Assembly (NCBI RefSeq): GCF_011045015.1
Contig: NZ_JAAKZY010000082.1
Coordinates: 1-42,014 of the forward strand
Reading direction: 5' to 3'
DNA from: Streptomyces scabichelini
GTDB taxonomy: Bacteria > Actinomycetota > Actinomycetes > Streptomycetales > Streptomycetaceae
DNA: 42,014 nt
Shown: piece by piece, positions 32,008 to 39,819 of the stretch
Numbering within the stretch: the stretch's first letter is position 1
Layout: every line of letters starts with the position of its first letter
Notes under the pieces: model-generated
Database searches by the model: none
What the model saw: only the letters and a program-made list of their open reading frames with translations
Told to the model about the DNA's origin: nothing
Made by a program: the position numbers and the translations under genes

Positions 32008-32103
32008 AGGCGCGTCCTCACGAAAGCGACGCGGCCGGGCGCTCAAAGCCCGTCGCGCCGCTCGAGGCTCCTGTGCGGGCTGACGCGGATCACGACGCGC
32101 GCT

Positions 32104-32133
32104 GGACCGAGGTGAGCCGGACCGAGGTGGGCA
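32104..32133. repeat. 15-bp tandem duplication
   Basis: GGACCGAGGTGAGCC and GGACCGAGGTGGGCA lie in tandem at 32104-32118 and 32119-32133, identical over the first 11 bases and at two later positions. Confidence 0.75.
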
Positions 32134-32139
32134 CGCGGA

Positions 32140-32181
32140 GTGCCCGAGTGATGACGCGTACCCGTTCTGCCACCCGGGCAC
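32140..32181 (-). terminator. Inverted repeat downstream of the TetR gene
   Basis: GTGCCCGAGTG (32140-32150) pairs with CACCCGGGCAC (32171-32181) with one G-T/A-C exception, around 20 bases. It lies 13 bp beyond the TetR stop, so a terminator role is likely. The minus strand also resembles the 5' half of a tRNA-Leu (GGGTGGCAGAACGGGTACGC), but no anticodon arm or T arm follows. Confidence 0.45.
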
Positions 32182-32194
32182 CCTGGCGACACGG

Positions 32195-32824
32195 TCACGC
32201 AAGACCTCCTTCGCCCCGCAGGTATGCTCCCGCGCGCGCCGCGGCCGCTGCGGCCTCGGCGGCTTGGTCTGCGGTGGCCTCGTCGAGGCGGTCGCCGGTG
32301 GTCAGCAGGCGGTAGTAGAGGGGGGCGGAGACGGCACGGATGACCTCGTGGACATCGGTGCCCTCAGGCACCTCACCCCGGTCGATGGCCTGCTGGACGC
32401 AGGGCGCCCACTCCTTGACGCGGATGTCGTAGAAGCGGTGCAGGGCCTCGGCTGTCTTCGCCTCGCAGGTGGCGGCCGCGATCACTGCCTTGAACAGTGC
32501 TCCCTGCCGCGGGTCGGCCAAGGTGCGCTGCACGAGCCGGGCGTTCGCCTTGAGATCACCGAGGAGCGAGCCGGTCTCGGTCCGTGGCAGTGACTGCTCG
32601 GCCATGTCCAGCAACAGGTCGGCCACCAGGCGGGGCACCGTTCCCCAGCGGCGGTAGACGGTGGTCTTGCCCACCTCGGCGCGGCTCGCGACGGCGGCGA
32701 GGTCCAGGTGGGCAAAGCCATCCTCAGCCAAGGCGTCCCCGGCCGCCTGCAGCACCGCCGACCGCACCCGCGCCGTGCGCCCTCCGGGACGGACGGTGCC
32801 CGGATCCGCACCCTCAAGCTCCAT
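32195..32824 (-). CDS. TetR/AcrR-family transcriptional regulator
   Basis: A 209-aa regulator. The N-terminal HTH occupies about residues 18-64 (RSAVLQAAGDALAEDGF; AAVASRAEVGKTTVYRRWGTVPRLV). The C-terminal ligand domain (about 85-200) resembles the TetR_C_16/33-type of actinobacterial regulators, with an alanine-rich end. It is divergent from an aldo/keto reductase gene across 112 bp. That region has CATTAATCGTCC and GGACCATTAACC, partly inverted copies, and two CCAGTTT motifs, so it probably represses the reductase and itself. Confidence 0.9.
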   Translation of the reverse strand: MELEGADPGTVRPGGRTARVRSAVLQAAGDALAEDGFAHLDLAAVASRAEVGKTTVYRRWGTVPRLVADLLLDMAEQSLPRTETGSLLGDLKANARLVQRTLADPRQGALFKAVIAAATCEAKTAEALHRFYDIRVKEWAPCVQQAIDRGEVPEGTDVHEVIRAVSAPLYYRLLTTGDRLDEATADQAAEAAAAAARAGAYLRGEGGLA

Positions 32825-32838
32825 AACGGTACTCCAGT

Positions 32839-32918
32839 TTCATTAATCGTCCATGGCTGCTACGTTGAGGCCCCACGCTAACGGAACTACAGGACCATTA
32901 ACCAGTTTGATCGGTCAG
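32839..32918. promoter_or_regulatory. Putative TetR operator region
   Basis: The divergent intergenic region has CATTAATCGTCC near 32841-32852 and GGACCATTAACC near 32892-32903, inverted relative to each other, and CCAGTTT shortly before the first and at the end of the second. Approximate dyads of this kind fit TetR sites, but no single perfect palindrome is visible. Confidence 0.35.
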
Positions 32919-32936
32919 GCAACGAGAGGAACAGCC

Positions 32937-33989
32937 ATGGAATACAGGCGGCTGGGTGCATCCGGCCTCAAAGTCCCCGCGCTGAGCTTCGGCACCGGCA
33001 CCTTCGGTGGTCAGGGACCGCTGTTCGGCGCCTGGGGCAACACCGATGCGCAAGAAGCGCGCCGCCTCGTGGACATCTGCCTCGACGCCGGGATCACGAT
33101 GTTCGACACCGCCGACGTCTACTCCGGCGGCGCCTCTGAGGAGGTGCTGGGCGAAGCGATCAAAGGCCGCAGGGACCAGGTGATCGTGTCCACCAAGACC
33201 AGCCTGCCGATGGGCGAAGGGCCAGGCGATGCGGGCTCCTCCCGTTCGCGTCTGATCACCGCCTGCGAGGACGCCCTGCGTCGGCTCGGCACCGACTACC
33301 TCGATCTGTTCCAGCTACACGCCTTCGACGCCGGCACGCCGATCGAGGAGGTCCTGTCCACACTCGACGATCTCGTACGAGCGGGAAAGGTCCGCTACCT
33401 CGGCATCTCCAACTTCTCCGGCTGGCAGGCGATGAAGTCCCTGGCGATCGCGGAGAGGTACGGCCACCCGCGCTATGTCGCACATCAGGTCTACTACTCC
33501 CTCATCGGCCGCGACTACGAATGGGAGCTGATGCCCCTCGGCCTTGACCAGGGCCTCGGAGCCCTCGTCTGGAGTCCCCTCGGCTGGGGACGGCTCACCG
33601 GCAGAATCCACCGGGACCAGCCGCTGCCGGCCAACAGCCGACTGCACGACACCGCGGACTACGGCCCGCCGGTCGAGGACGAACACCTCTACCGCGTGGT
33701 CGACGCCCTCGACGAGATCGCGCAGGAGACCGGCAAGACCATTCCGCAAATCGCCATCAACTGGCTGCTGCGGCGGCCGACCGTCTCCTCCGTCATCATC
33801 GGCGCCCGCAACGAGGAGCAACTCCGCCAGAACCTCGGCGCCGTCGGCTGGACGCTCACGCCCGACCAGATGGCGAAACTCGATGCGGCGAGCGGCAGGA
33901 CGGCGCCCTACCCGTACTTTCCCTACCAGCGCCAGGAAGGCTTCGCCCGCCTCAACCCAGCAGTTGTCGGCCCTCCGCCTGCTGCATGA
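32937..33989 (+). CDS. Aldo/keto reductase
   Basis: A 350-aa (alpha/beta)8 reductase, NADPH-dependent, cytosolic. The catalytic tetrad is visible: Asp57 (FDTAD), Tyr62 (VYS), Lys87 (VSTKT) and His128 (FQLHAFD). A C-terminal cofactor motif with SSVIIGARNEEQLRQNLGA follows. The AKR12/13-like length and the sequence GASGLKVPALSFGTGTFGG fit general AKRs that reduce aldehydes or xenobiotic carbonyls. The ATG at 32937 has GAGAGGA upstream; the earlier in-frame codons overlap the promoter. Control by the divergent TetR gene is likely. Confidence 0.93.
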   Translation: MEYRRLGASGLKVPALSFGTGTFGGQGPLFGAWGNTDAQEARRLVDICLDAGITMFDTADVYSGGASEEVLGEAIKGRRDQVIVSTKTSLPMGEGPGDAGSSRSRLITACEDALRRLGTDYLDLFQLHAFDAGTPIEEVLSTLDDLVRAGKVRYLGISNFSGWQAMKSLAIAERYGHPRYVAHQVYYSLIGRDYEWELMPLGLDQGLGALVWSPLGWGRLTGRIHRDQPLPANSRLHDTADYGPPVEDEHLYRVVDALDEIAQETGKTIPQIAINWLLRRPTVSSVIIGARNEEQLRQNLGAVGWTLTPDQMAKLDAASGRTAPYPYFPYQRQEGFARLNPAVVGPPPAA

Positions 33990-34113
33990 CATCGGCGTCA
34001 AGTGGCTGGAGTGCAGCCGCGGGTGTCGGCTCCGCTGGTTCAGCTCGCGGTCGAGAGCACACGGCCGCCCTCGGCGGCGGGCGCGGCACGGGCCGGGATC
34101 TGCGTGCCGGCGC

Positions 34114-35139
34114 TCACCCGGGCGGTGAGGTTGTGCTCCGGACGACGAGGCGGGGGGCGATGACGTCCTCCCCGGCCGGGACCCCGTCGCGCTCCAGGCG
34201 TGCGACGGCCCGGCTGACGGCGAGGTGGGCGAGGCGGGCGATGTCCTGTCCCACCGTGGTGAGGTCGATGTGGGCCAGGCGGGCCAGATGGCTGTCGTCG
34301 AAGCCGACGACGGAGATGTCTCCGGGGACCGCGATGCCGGAGCGGAGCAAGAGGTCGAGTACGCCGGTCGCGCAGCGGTCGTTGAAGGCCAGTACGGCCG
34401 TGGGGCGCGGGCGGGCGGTCGACAGGGTCCGGGCGGCCTCGGCGCCTTCCTCCTCGGTGAGCCCGCCCGGGAGGATGCGGATGTGCTCGCTCAGGCCGTG
34501 GCGGTTCATGGCGGTGCGGTAGCCGCGGCGCCGGTCGGCCGCCCCCGGTGCCCGGCCGCCGTCGATGTGGGCGATGTCGCGGTGGCCCAGAGCGACGAGG
34601 TGGTCCACCGCCTGACGGGCTCCCTCGTCGTCGGCGGTCCGTACGACCTCCAGGCCAGGGACGGACGGCCTCAGCCGGCGGGCTACGGAGACGACCGGCA
34701 CTTGCCCGGCGAGTTCCGCCAGCCGCTTGGCGGGGGCCTGCGGGCCGAGCAGGATCAGCGCCTCGCAGCGGTCGTCGAGCAGCGTCTCGACGGCGCGCCG
34801 CTCGCCGCGCCCGGCGGTCACGGCACTCAGCGCGATCTGGTACCCGGCCGGTTCGGCCGCCGCGTAGATACCCTCCACCAGATCGGCGTGGAACGGATGC
34901 TGGAGGCCGAACTGCACCCCGAGCAGTCTGGAACGCCGGCTGCGCAGCAATCGCGCCCGGGCGTCCGGGCGGTAACCGATCTCACGCGCGGCTTGGAGGA
35001 TGCGCTCGCGGGTGGCCGCGCTGGCGCCCTTGGCATCGCGCATCACGATGGAGACGAGCGCCGTCGACACCCCTGCCCGCGCCGCGACGTCCGCGAGCGT
35101 CGGCCGCTTTCCGTCGGGGACCGCGGGGGTTTCCGGCAC
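34114..35139 (-). CDS. LacI-family transcriptional regulator
   Basis: A 341-aa regulator. The LacI HTH is PTLADVAARAGVSTALVS (13-30) followed by the hinge region up to about residue 68. The periplasmic-binding-protein-like sensor domain covers 70-335 (LLGVQFGLQHPFHADLVEGI; AVLAFNDRCATGVLDLLL; VVGFDDSHLARL). Its gene is divergent from a sugar-metabolism operon, and three copies of the palindrome (C)TAGAACGTTCTA(G) lie in between, so it almost certainly represses that operon and itself. The effector is probably a sugar or inositol-derived compound. Confidence 0.93.
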   Translation of the reverse strand: MPETPAVPDGKRPTLADVAARAGVSTALVSIVMRDAKGASAATRERILQAAREIGYRPDARARLLRSRRSRLLGVQFGLQHPFHADLVEGIYAAAEPAGYQIALSAVTAGRGERRAVETLLDDRCEALILLGPQAPAKRLAELAGQVPVVSVARRLRPSVPGLEVVRTADDEGARQAVDHLVALGHRDIAHIDGGRAPGAADRRRGYRTAMNRHGLSEHIRILPGGLTEEEGAEAARTLSTARPRPTAVLAFNDRCATGVLDLLLRSGIAVPGDISVVGFDDSHLARLAHIDLTTVGQDIARLAHLAVSRAVARLERDGVPAGEDVIAPRLVVRSTTSPPG

Positions 35140-35180
35140 CTGTCCTCCCTGGGCTGAGCCGCCTGTCCGGAGATCGACTA

Positions 35181-35192
35181 TAGAACGTTCTA
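35181..35192. promoter_or_regulatory. LacI operator 1 (regulator side)
   Basis: TAGAACGTTCTA, a perfect 12-bp palindrome, lies 41 bp upstream of the LacI gene start and supports autoregulation. It is the first of three copies in 110 bp. TTGACA at 35215-35220 is a probable -35 of the rightward promoter, with CGTACT (35239-35244) as -10 candidate. Confidence 0.85.
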
Positions 35193-35258
35193 GGCTTCGC
35201 CGGCCACCGAAGTCTTGACAGGTGTGCGCGGGGACTGGCGTACTGCTCTCACAGGTTC

Positions 35259-35289
35259 CTAGAACGTTCTAGTACCTAGAACGTTCTAG
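35259..35289 (+). promoter_or_regulatory. LacI operators 2 and 3 (tandem)
   Basis: CTAGAACGTTCTAG is perfect at 35259-35272 and 35276-35289, 17 bp centre to centre. They lie at or just after the expected transcription start of the isomerase operon, so bound repressor would block initiation or elongation. With operator 1 they could allow looping. Confidence 0.9.
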
Positions 35290-35319
35290 TCATAGTCGCG
35301 GAGAGTAAGGGTGGCGGCG

Positions 35320-36102
35320 ATGTACACACTGGCGGTCTGCGCCGAGATGGTCTTCCTGGACCTGCCGATCGACGAACGAGCGCGGCGCATCCACGACGCC
35401 GGCTTTCAGGTGGAGATCTGGGACTGGACCCGGCACGACCTGGACGCGCTGGCCCGGACCCCGGCCGACTTCTCCTCCATGACCGGCTACATCCGCGGCA
35501 GCCTCACCGACGAGGACGGGGCGGCCGAACTCCTGCGCACCGCGGAGGAGTCGCTCAAGGCGGCCGAGCATCTGGGCTGTCCTCGGCTGAACCTGCATGG
35601 CACCGGACTGGACGGCAAGGGCCTGCCGGTGGTGCCGGTGGATGGTCCGGCCACGGCGGACATGTGGATCGCCGCCCGTCACACGCTCACCCGCATCGCC
35701 GAGCTGGGCGAGAGTGCGGGGGTCACCTTCACCCTGGAGAACCTCAATACCGCTGTCGACCACCCCGGGGTGCCGTTCGCGACGGCCGCGGACACCCTGG
35801 CCCTGGTCCAGGCGGTGGACCGGCCCGGGCTGCGGATGAACCTGGACCTGTACCACGCGCAGATCGGCGAGGGGAATCTCATCGAGCTGGTCCGCCGGGC
35901 CCACGGCCTGGGCCTGATCGGCGAGATCCAGGTGGCCGACGTCCCCGGTCGCCGCGAGCCCGGAACCGGGGAGATCAACTACCCCGCGGTCGCCCGCGCC
36001 CTGGCGGAGCTGGGCTACGAGGGCACGGTGGCGATGGAGGCGTGGGCCTCCGACGACAGCGCCCAAGCCCTGGAGCGTTTCCGCGCCGCCTTCACCCACT
36101 GA
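35320..36102 (+). CDS. Hydroxypyruvate isomerase family TIM-barrel protein
   Basis: A 260-aa protein of the AP-endonuclease-2-like sugar isomerase superfamily, cytosolic. Signature elements are EIWDW, RLNLHGTG, TLENLN (metal-binding Glu), MNLDLYHAQIGEGNL and QVADVPGRREPGTGEINY, the last closely matching hydroxypyruvate isomerase (Hyi). It would interconvert hydroxypyruvate and tartronate semialdehyde, or act on a related ketose. ATG 35320 is chosen over GTG 35311 because AAGGG lies eight bases before it. The gene follows the tandem LacI operators and precedes a MocA-type dehydrogenase by 46 bp. Confidence 0.85.
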   Translation: MYTLAVCAEMVFLDLPIDERARRIHDAGFQVEIWDWTRHDLDALARTPADFSSMTGYIRGSLTDEDGAAELLRTAEESLKAAEHLGCPRLNLHGTGLDGKGLPVVPVDGPATADMWIAARHTLTRIAELGESAGVTFTLENLNTAVDHPGVPFATAADTLALVQAVDRPGLRMNLDLYHAQIGEGNLIELVRRAHGLGLIGEIQVADVPGRREPGTGEINYPAVARALAELGYEGTVAMEAWASDDSAQALERFRAAFTH

Positions 36103-36148
36103 AGCCTTCTGAAGTCGTCCGACGACAAGTGACGTACGGAGTCCCCGC

Positions 36149-37192
36149 ATGACCACCCAACAGCCTCTCTCCGTCGGTCTCATCGGCGCCGGACGGATGG
36201 GTTCCTTCCACGCCGAGACCCTCGCTCACCGCCTCCCCGGCGTCCGGCTCGCCGCCATCGCCGACCCCGCTCCCGGCGCCGCGCAAAGCCTGGGCGAGCG
36301 CCTCGGCTGCACCACCACCTACACGGACATCGGCGAGCTGCTCGCCGACCCGCGGATCGACGCCGTAGTGATCGTCACCCCGGCCCGCACCCACGCCGAC
36401 CTCGTCCAGGCGGCGGCCAAGGCGGGCAAGGCGGTCTACTGCGAGAAGCCCATGGCCGTCACCCTCGCCGAGGCCGACCGCGCTGTCGCGGTCGCCGCCG
36501 ACGCGGGCGTACCGCTCCAGGTGGGCTTCAACCGCCGCTACGACCCAGGGTTCCGGGCCGCCCACGAGAAGATCGCCGCCGGCGCCATCGGCACACCGCA
36601 ACTGCTGCGTTCCCTCACCCGCGACCCCAAGCTCGCCGACCCGGCCCGTATACCGCCATGGACGATCTTCCTGGAGACCCTCATCCACGACTTCGACATC
36701 CTGCGCCACCTCAACCCCGGCGCCGAACCCGTCGAGGTCTCCGCGATGGCAGACGCTGTGATCCGCCCCGACTTCAAGGACCGCGGCCTGCTCGACACCG
36801 CGGTCGTCACGATCCGCTTCGACAACGGCGCCCTGGCCACCGCCGAGGCCAGCTTCCAGGCCGTCTACGGCTACGACGTCCGCGCGGAGGTTCTCGGCTC
36901 GGCCGGCATGCTCACGATGGGCGACCTCCGCCGTACCCACCTGACCGCATACGGCCCGGACGGTTCCACCGCCGAGTGCGTCACCTACGACCAGGATCTC
37001 TTCCACGATTCCTACGTCGCCGAACTCGCCGACTTCACCGACAGCGTGCGCACCGGCCGCACCCCGTCCGTCACCGGCGAGGACGCACGCGGCGCCCTGT
37101 CCCTCGCCCTCGCCGCGATCGAGTCCGTCACCAGCGGCGGACCGGTCAGACTTCCTTCTGTCCTTCGCGCATCCGGTGCTCGCTCGGGCTGA
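36149..37192 (+). CDS. Gfo/Idh/MocA-family dehydrogenase (inositol 2-dehydrogenase-like)
   Basis: A 347-aa NAD(P)-dependent oxidoreductase. The Rossmann motif is GLIGAGRMG (10-18), EKP with the catalytic Lys100 is at 99-101, and TLIHDFDILRHL gives His180. Inositol dehydrogenases have Asp four residues before this His; here it is Glu176, a notable change. The C-terminal sheet domain has AVVTIRFDNGALATAEASF. It probably oxidises inositol or a related sugar and shares the LacI-controlled operon. Its last 47 bases overlap the convergent AraC gene end. Confidence 0.88.
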   Translation: MTTQQPLSVGLIGAGRMGSFHAETLAHRLPGVRLAAIADPAPGAAQSLGERLGCTTTYTDIGELLADPRIDAVVIVTPARTHADLVQAAAKAGKAVYCEKPMAVTLAEADRAVAVAADAGVPLQVGFNRRYDPGFRAAHEKIAAGAIGTPQLLRSLTRDPKLADPARIPPWTIFLETLIHDFDILRHLNPGAEPVEVSAMADAVIRPDFKDRGLLDTAVVTIRFDNGALATAEASFQAVYGYDVRAEVLGSAGMLTMGDLRRTHLTAYGPDGSTAECVTYDQDLFHDSYVAELADFTDSVRTGRTPSVTGEDARGALSLALAAIESVTSGGPVRLPSVLRASGARSG

Positions 37193-38126
37193 TGCCGTGT
37201 TCCCTTTTGAACGCGGCGCTGAGGGCGAAGGCGTTGGCGAATCCGACGCGGTCCGCCACCGCGGCGAGCGTTGCGCCGGGCTCGCGGAGCAGGTCGGCGG
37301 CCAGGGTGAGGCGTCGTTCCCGCAGGAAGGTCATCGGCGGCTGTCCGACGAGGGCGGTGAAGCGCCGGGCCAGGTTCGCTCGTGACACGCCTGCCCTGGC
37401 GGCGAGGGCCGGCAGGGTCCATGGGTGTGCGGGGTGGGCTTGCAGCAGGCGCAGGGCGGGGCCGACCACGGGGTCGCTGTGGGCCCGGTACCAGGAGGGG
37501 ACCTGGGCGCCGGGGCGGGTGAACCAGGCGCGCAGGGCCGTGATGAGCATCAGGTCCAGCGTCCGGTCCAGCAGGATCTGCTGCCCGGACTCCTCGCGGG
37601 TGATCTCCTCGAACGTCCTCCCACTGACCGGGCAGGCACCCACGTCCGCCTCGACGACGGCCACGGACGGGAGGGCGGCGAGCAGTCGGCTCGGGGTGCC
37701 GCTGTCGAAGGTGTAGAGGCCGCTCAGGAGGAGTGTGCTGTCCGCCCCTGCCATCCGTGCCGTGTCCCAGGTGTCGGCGTCCGGGACTCGCGCGCCGAGC
37801 GTCTCCTCGCCCTGTGTGGTCGTGCAGCGTCCTCCGGGTTGGATCACCACGTCCGGTTCGGTGGCCGGGTCGTCCGCGATCACGTACGGCGCGCCGCCGC
37901 ACAGCACCGCGACGTCACCGGGGCCGATCCTGACCGGGTCGCCGCCCTGGGGGGTGATCCAGGCGGAGCCGCGCAGGAGGACCGTGAGGGCCAGGGGGGA
38001 GCGGTCTTCGAAGCGCGCTGCCCAGGTGCCGGTGAGGGCGGACTGGTTGAAGACCGCGCCGGCGGTACGTATCCCGTTCAACAGGTCGGTCAGCGGATCC
38101 GTGCTGGTCAGTGCGAGGGGATCCAT
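37146..38126 (-). CDS. AraC-family regulator with cupin sensor domain
   Basis: A 326-aa regulator. The N-terminal cupin (Cupin_6-like, about 10-190: GSAWITPQGGDPVRIGPGDVAVLCGG) is followed by two AraC helix-turn-helices (about 228-320: WTLPALAARAGVSRANLARRF; TLAAVADRVGFANAFALSAAF). The ATG at 38124-38126 is the likely start; codons further upstream do not fit. It is divergent from an NmrA-type gene across 82 bp, the usual arrangement for this regulator class in Streptomyces. The convergent end overlaps the MocA-type gene by 47 bp on the opposite strand. Confidence 0.9.
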   Translation of the reverse strand: MDPLALTSTDPLTDLLNGIRTAGAVFNQSALTGTWAARFEDRSPLALTVLLRGSAWITPQGGDPVRIGPGDVAVLCGGAPYVIADDPATEPDVVIQPGGRCTTTQGEETLGARVPDADTWDTARMAGADSTLLLSGLYTFDSGTPSRLLAALPSVAVVEADVGACPVSGRTFEEITREESGQQILLDRTLDLMLITALRAWFTRPGAQVPSWYRAHSDPVVGPALRLLQAHPAHPWTLPALAARAGVSRANLARRFTALVGQPPMTFLRERRLTLAADLLREPGATLAAVADRVGFANAFALSAAFKREHGISPSEHRMREGQKEV

Positions 38127-38208
38127 GCCGGTCAGCGTAGACGAACGGATATGGAGCTGAGTCTGCGTGGCATGGCCGGGGCGGATGGCGGCTGGTTCAG
38201 TCGAGTCC

Positions 38209-39048
38209 ATGAGCGACGAGATGATCCTGGTGACGGGTGCTACGGGCAAGACGGGCCGCCGTGTGGTGCGGCTGCTTCAGGAGCGGGGCGTGGTGGTTCG
38301 CGCGGCGTCCCGCTCCGGTACGCCGTCCTTCGACTGGACGGACCGCGCCACCTGGGAGCCGGCGCTGCGCGGCGTGACGCGGATGTACCTGGTGCACCCC
38401 GGCCTCGGCACACCGCAGGCCGCTGAGGACGTCTCCGCGTTCGCCCGGCAGGCCGGGGCCGCAGGAGTCCGGCACGCGGTGCTGCTGTCCACGCCCTCCG
38501 ACGCCTGGGGCCCTGCCCAGGAACGCGTCCTGGCTGCGGAACGAGCGCTGGAGCAGGCGGGTCTGGAGTGGACGGTGCTGCGGGTTCGCTGGTTCTTCCA
38601 GAACTTCAGCGAGGACTTCCTCCACGATCCCGTGATGAGCGGCGAGGTACGGCTGCCGGCCGGCGACGGCAAGGAGGCGTTCATCGACGCCGAGGACATC
38701 GCCGAGGTGGCGGTCGCCGCGCTCACCGAGGCCGGGCACGCCGGGTGGCACTACGAGCTCAGCGGCCCCCGGCTGCTGTCCTTCCAGGAGACGGTCGAGG
38801 AGATCGCCCGGGCCACCGGCCGCGACATCCGTTACGTGCCGCTGACCCCGGAGGCGTACGCGGAGGAGCAGCGCGCGCAGGGCGTGCCCGAGGAGTGGGT
38901 GCAGCTGTCCATCGGTCTGTACGAGCAGGTACGTTCCGGCGGCCTCGCCACACTCGGCGACGGCGTACAGCGCGCGCTGGGCCGCTCTCCCCGGGACTTC
39001 TCCGAGTACGCCAAGAGCACCGACGCGGCGGGCGCCTGGAACGACTGA
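38209..39048 (+). CDS. NmrA-like NAD(P)-binding (atypical SDR) protein
   Basis: A 279-aa protein with the extended-SDR cofactor motif LVTGATGKTG (7-16), a following RAASR segment, and EWTVLRVRWFFQNFSEDF, typical of NmrA/QOR2-like proteins. Catalytic Tyr-x-x-x-Lys is not evident, as in other redox sensors of the group. The ATG at 38209 has no clear ribosome site; ATG 38221 is an alternative. Transcribed with the DUF3105 gene (one-base overlap TGATG). Probable target of the divergent AraC-type regulator. Confidence 0.85.
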   Translation: MSDEMILVTGATGKTGRRVVRLLQERGVVVRAASRSGTPSFDWTDRATWEPALRGVTRMYLVHPGLGTPQAAEDVSAFARQAGAAGVRHAVLLSTPSDAWGPAQERVLAAERALEQAGLEWTVLRVRWFFQNFSEDFLHDPVMSGEVRLPAGDGKEAFIDAEDIAEVAVAALTEAGHAGWHYELSGPRLLSFQETVEEIARATGRDIRYVPLTPEAYAEEQRAQGVPEEWVQLSIGLYEQVRSGGLATLGDGVQRALGRSPRDFSEYAKSTDAAGAWND

Positions 39049-39803
39049 TGCTCTTCCGGCCCCTCCGGCGTCGCGTTCTGGCCTGTTTCTGGCGTCGCGT
39101 TCGGGGCCGGCTGCGTATGCGGCCCGGTGATGGACTCCGTCACCCGCGAACCAGAGCCGCGACAGCCAAGAGGGCCACAGCCAAGGCGGCCACAGCGAAG
39201 CACGAGGCCCGCATACAGGAAGCGCTCCGCTCCCGTGAGCGCCGGCACCGCGCCTTCCTTCTGACGGTCGGCGCGATCGTCGTCGCCTGGCTCGTCGGCC
39301 AATGGGCGTTCAACGCCTACCAGGACTACGAACGCAAGGCCACCGCGGCCAGGAAAAACGTACACGGCGAAAGGGTCTGGGCCGCCGATGCACTGAAATT
39401 CGACCACGTCGAAGGAAACGTCGATTACCCCATGACCCCGCCTGTCGGCGGTAGTCACGACAAGGCGTGGATGACCTGTAACGGCACCGTCTACACAAAG
39501 GCGATCCGTGACGAAAACGCCGTGCACTCCCTGGAACACGGCGCTGTCTGGATCACGTACAACGGCCTGGCCGGTGCCACCGACGTGAAGCAACTCGCCG
39601 AGAGGGTGGCCCGGACGCCCTACACCCTGATGAGTCCCGTCGCCCAGCAGTCCGGGACGATCATGCTGTCCGCGTGGGGCCACCAACTGACTGTCGACAC
39701 GGCCTCCGACCCGCGCGTCGAGCAGTTCATCACCGCCTACGTCCAAGGCCCACAGACCCCCGAACCGGGCGCCGCTTGCACAGGGGGCATCACGGGAAAG
39801 TGA
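39048..39803 (+). CDS. DUF3105 membrane-anchored protein
   Basis: A 251-aa protein. The N-terminal 50 residues are basic, with ATAKR, ATAKA and ATAKH in tandem. A single TM follows (about 67-84, LTVGAIVVAWLVGQWAF). The DUF3105 domain is extracytoplasmic (DHVEGNVDYPMTPPVGGSHD; NAVHSLEHGAVWITY). Conserved His and Cys (C in MTCNGTVY) fit the family, whose function is unknown. The ATG overlaps the NmrA stop; ATG at 39117 is a possible later start. The three 15-bp units behind the Lys/Ala repeats lie at 39159-39203. Confidence 0.8.
   Translation: MLFRPLRRRVLACFWRRVRGRLRMRPGDGLRHPRTRAATAKRATAKAATAKHEARIQEALRSRERRHRAFLLTVGAIVVAWLVGQWAFNAYQDYERKATAARKNVHGERVWAADALKFDHVEGNVDYPMTPPVGGSHDKAWMTCNGTVYTKAIRDENAVHSLEHGAVWITYNGLAGATDVKQLAERVARTPYTLMSPVAQQSGTIMLSAWGHQLTVDTASDPRVEQFITAYVQGPQTPEPGAACTGGITGK
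39159..39203 (+). repeat. 15-bp tandem repeat in coding sequence, three units
   Basis: GCGACAGCCAAGAGG, GCCACAGCCAAGGCG and GCCACAGCGAAGCAC encode ATAKR, ATAKA and ATAKH. The unit length preserves the frame. Confidence 0.85.
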
Positions 39804-39819
39804 AATCCGCGGATTCCAC
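39800..39819. terminator. Hairpin overlapping the DUF3105 stop
   Basis: GTGAAATCC and GGATTCCAC pair at eight of nine positions around GC, starting inside the last codons of the DUF3105 gene. It could be a terminator or an operator for the downstream region. Confidence 0.4.

Noticed and set aside
32140..32194. Possible tRNA-Leu on the minus strand
   Set aside because: Only a D-arm-like stretch (GGGTGGCAGAACGGGTACGC) is seen. No anticodon stem or GGTTCRA T-arm follows within tRNA length.
33990..34113. Extended C-terminus of the LacI regulator in a shifted frame
   Set aside because: A shifted frame gives a plausible-looking 25-residue tail, but LacI proteins normally end where this one stops, so no frameshift is needed.
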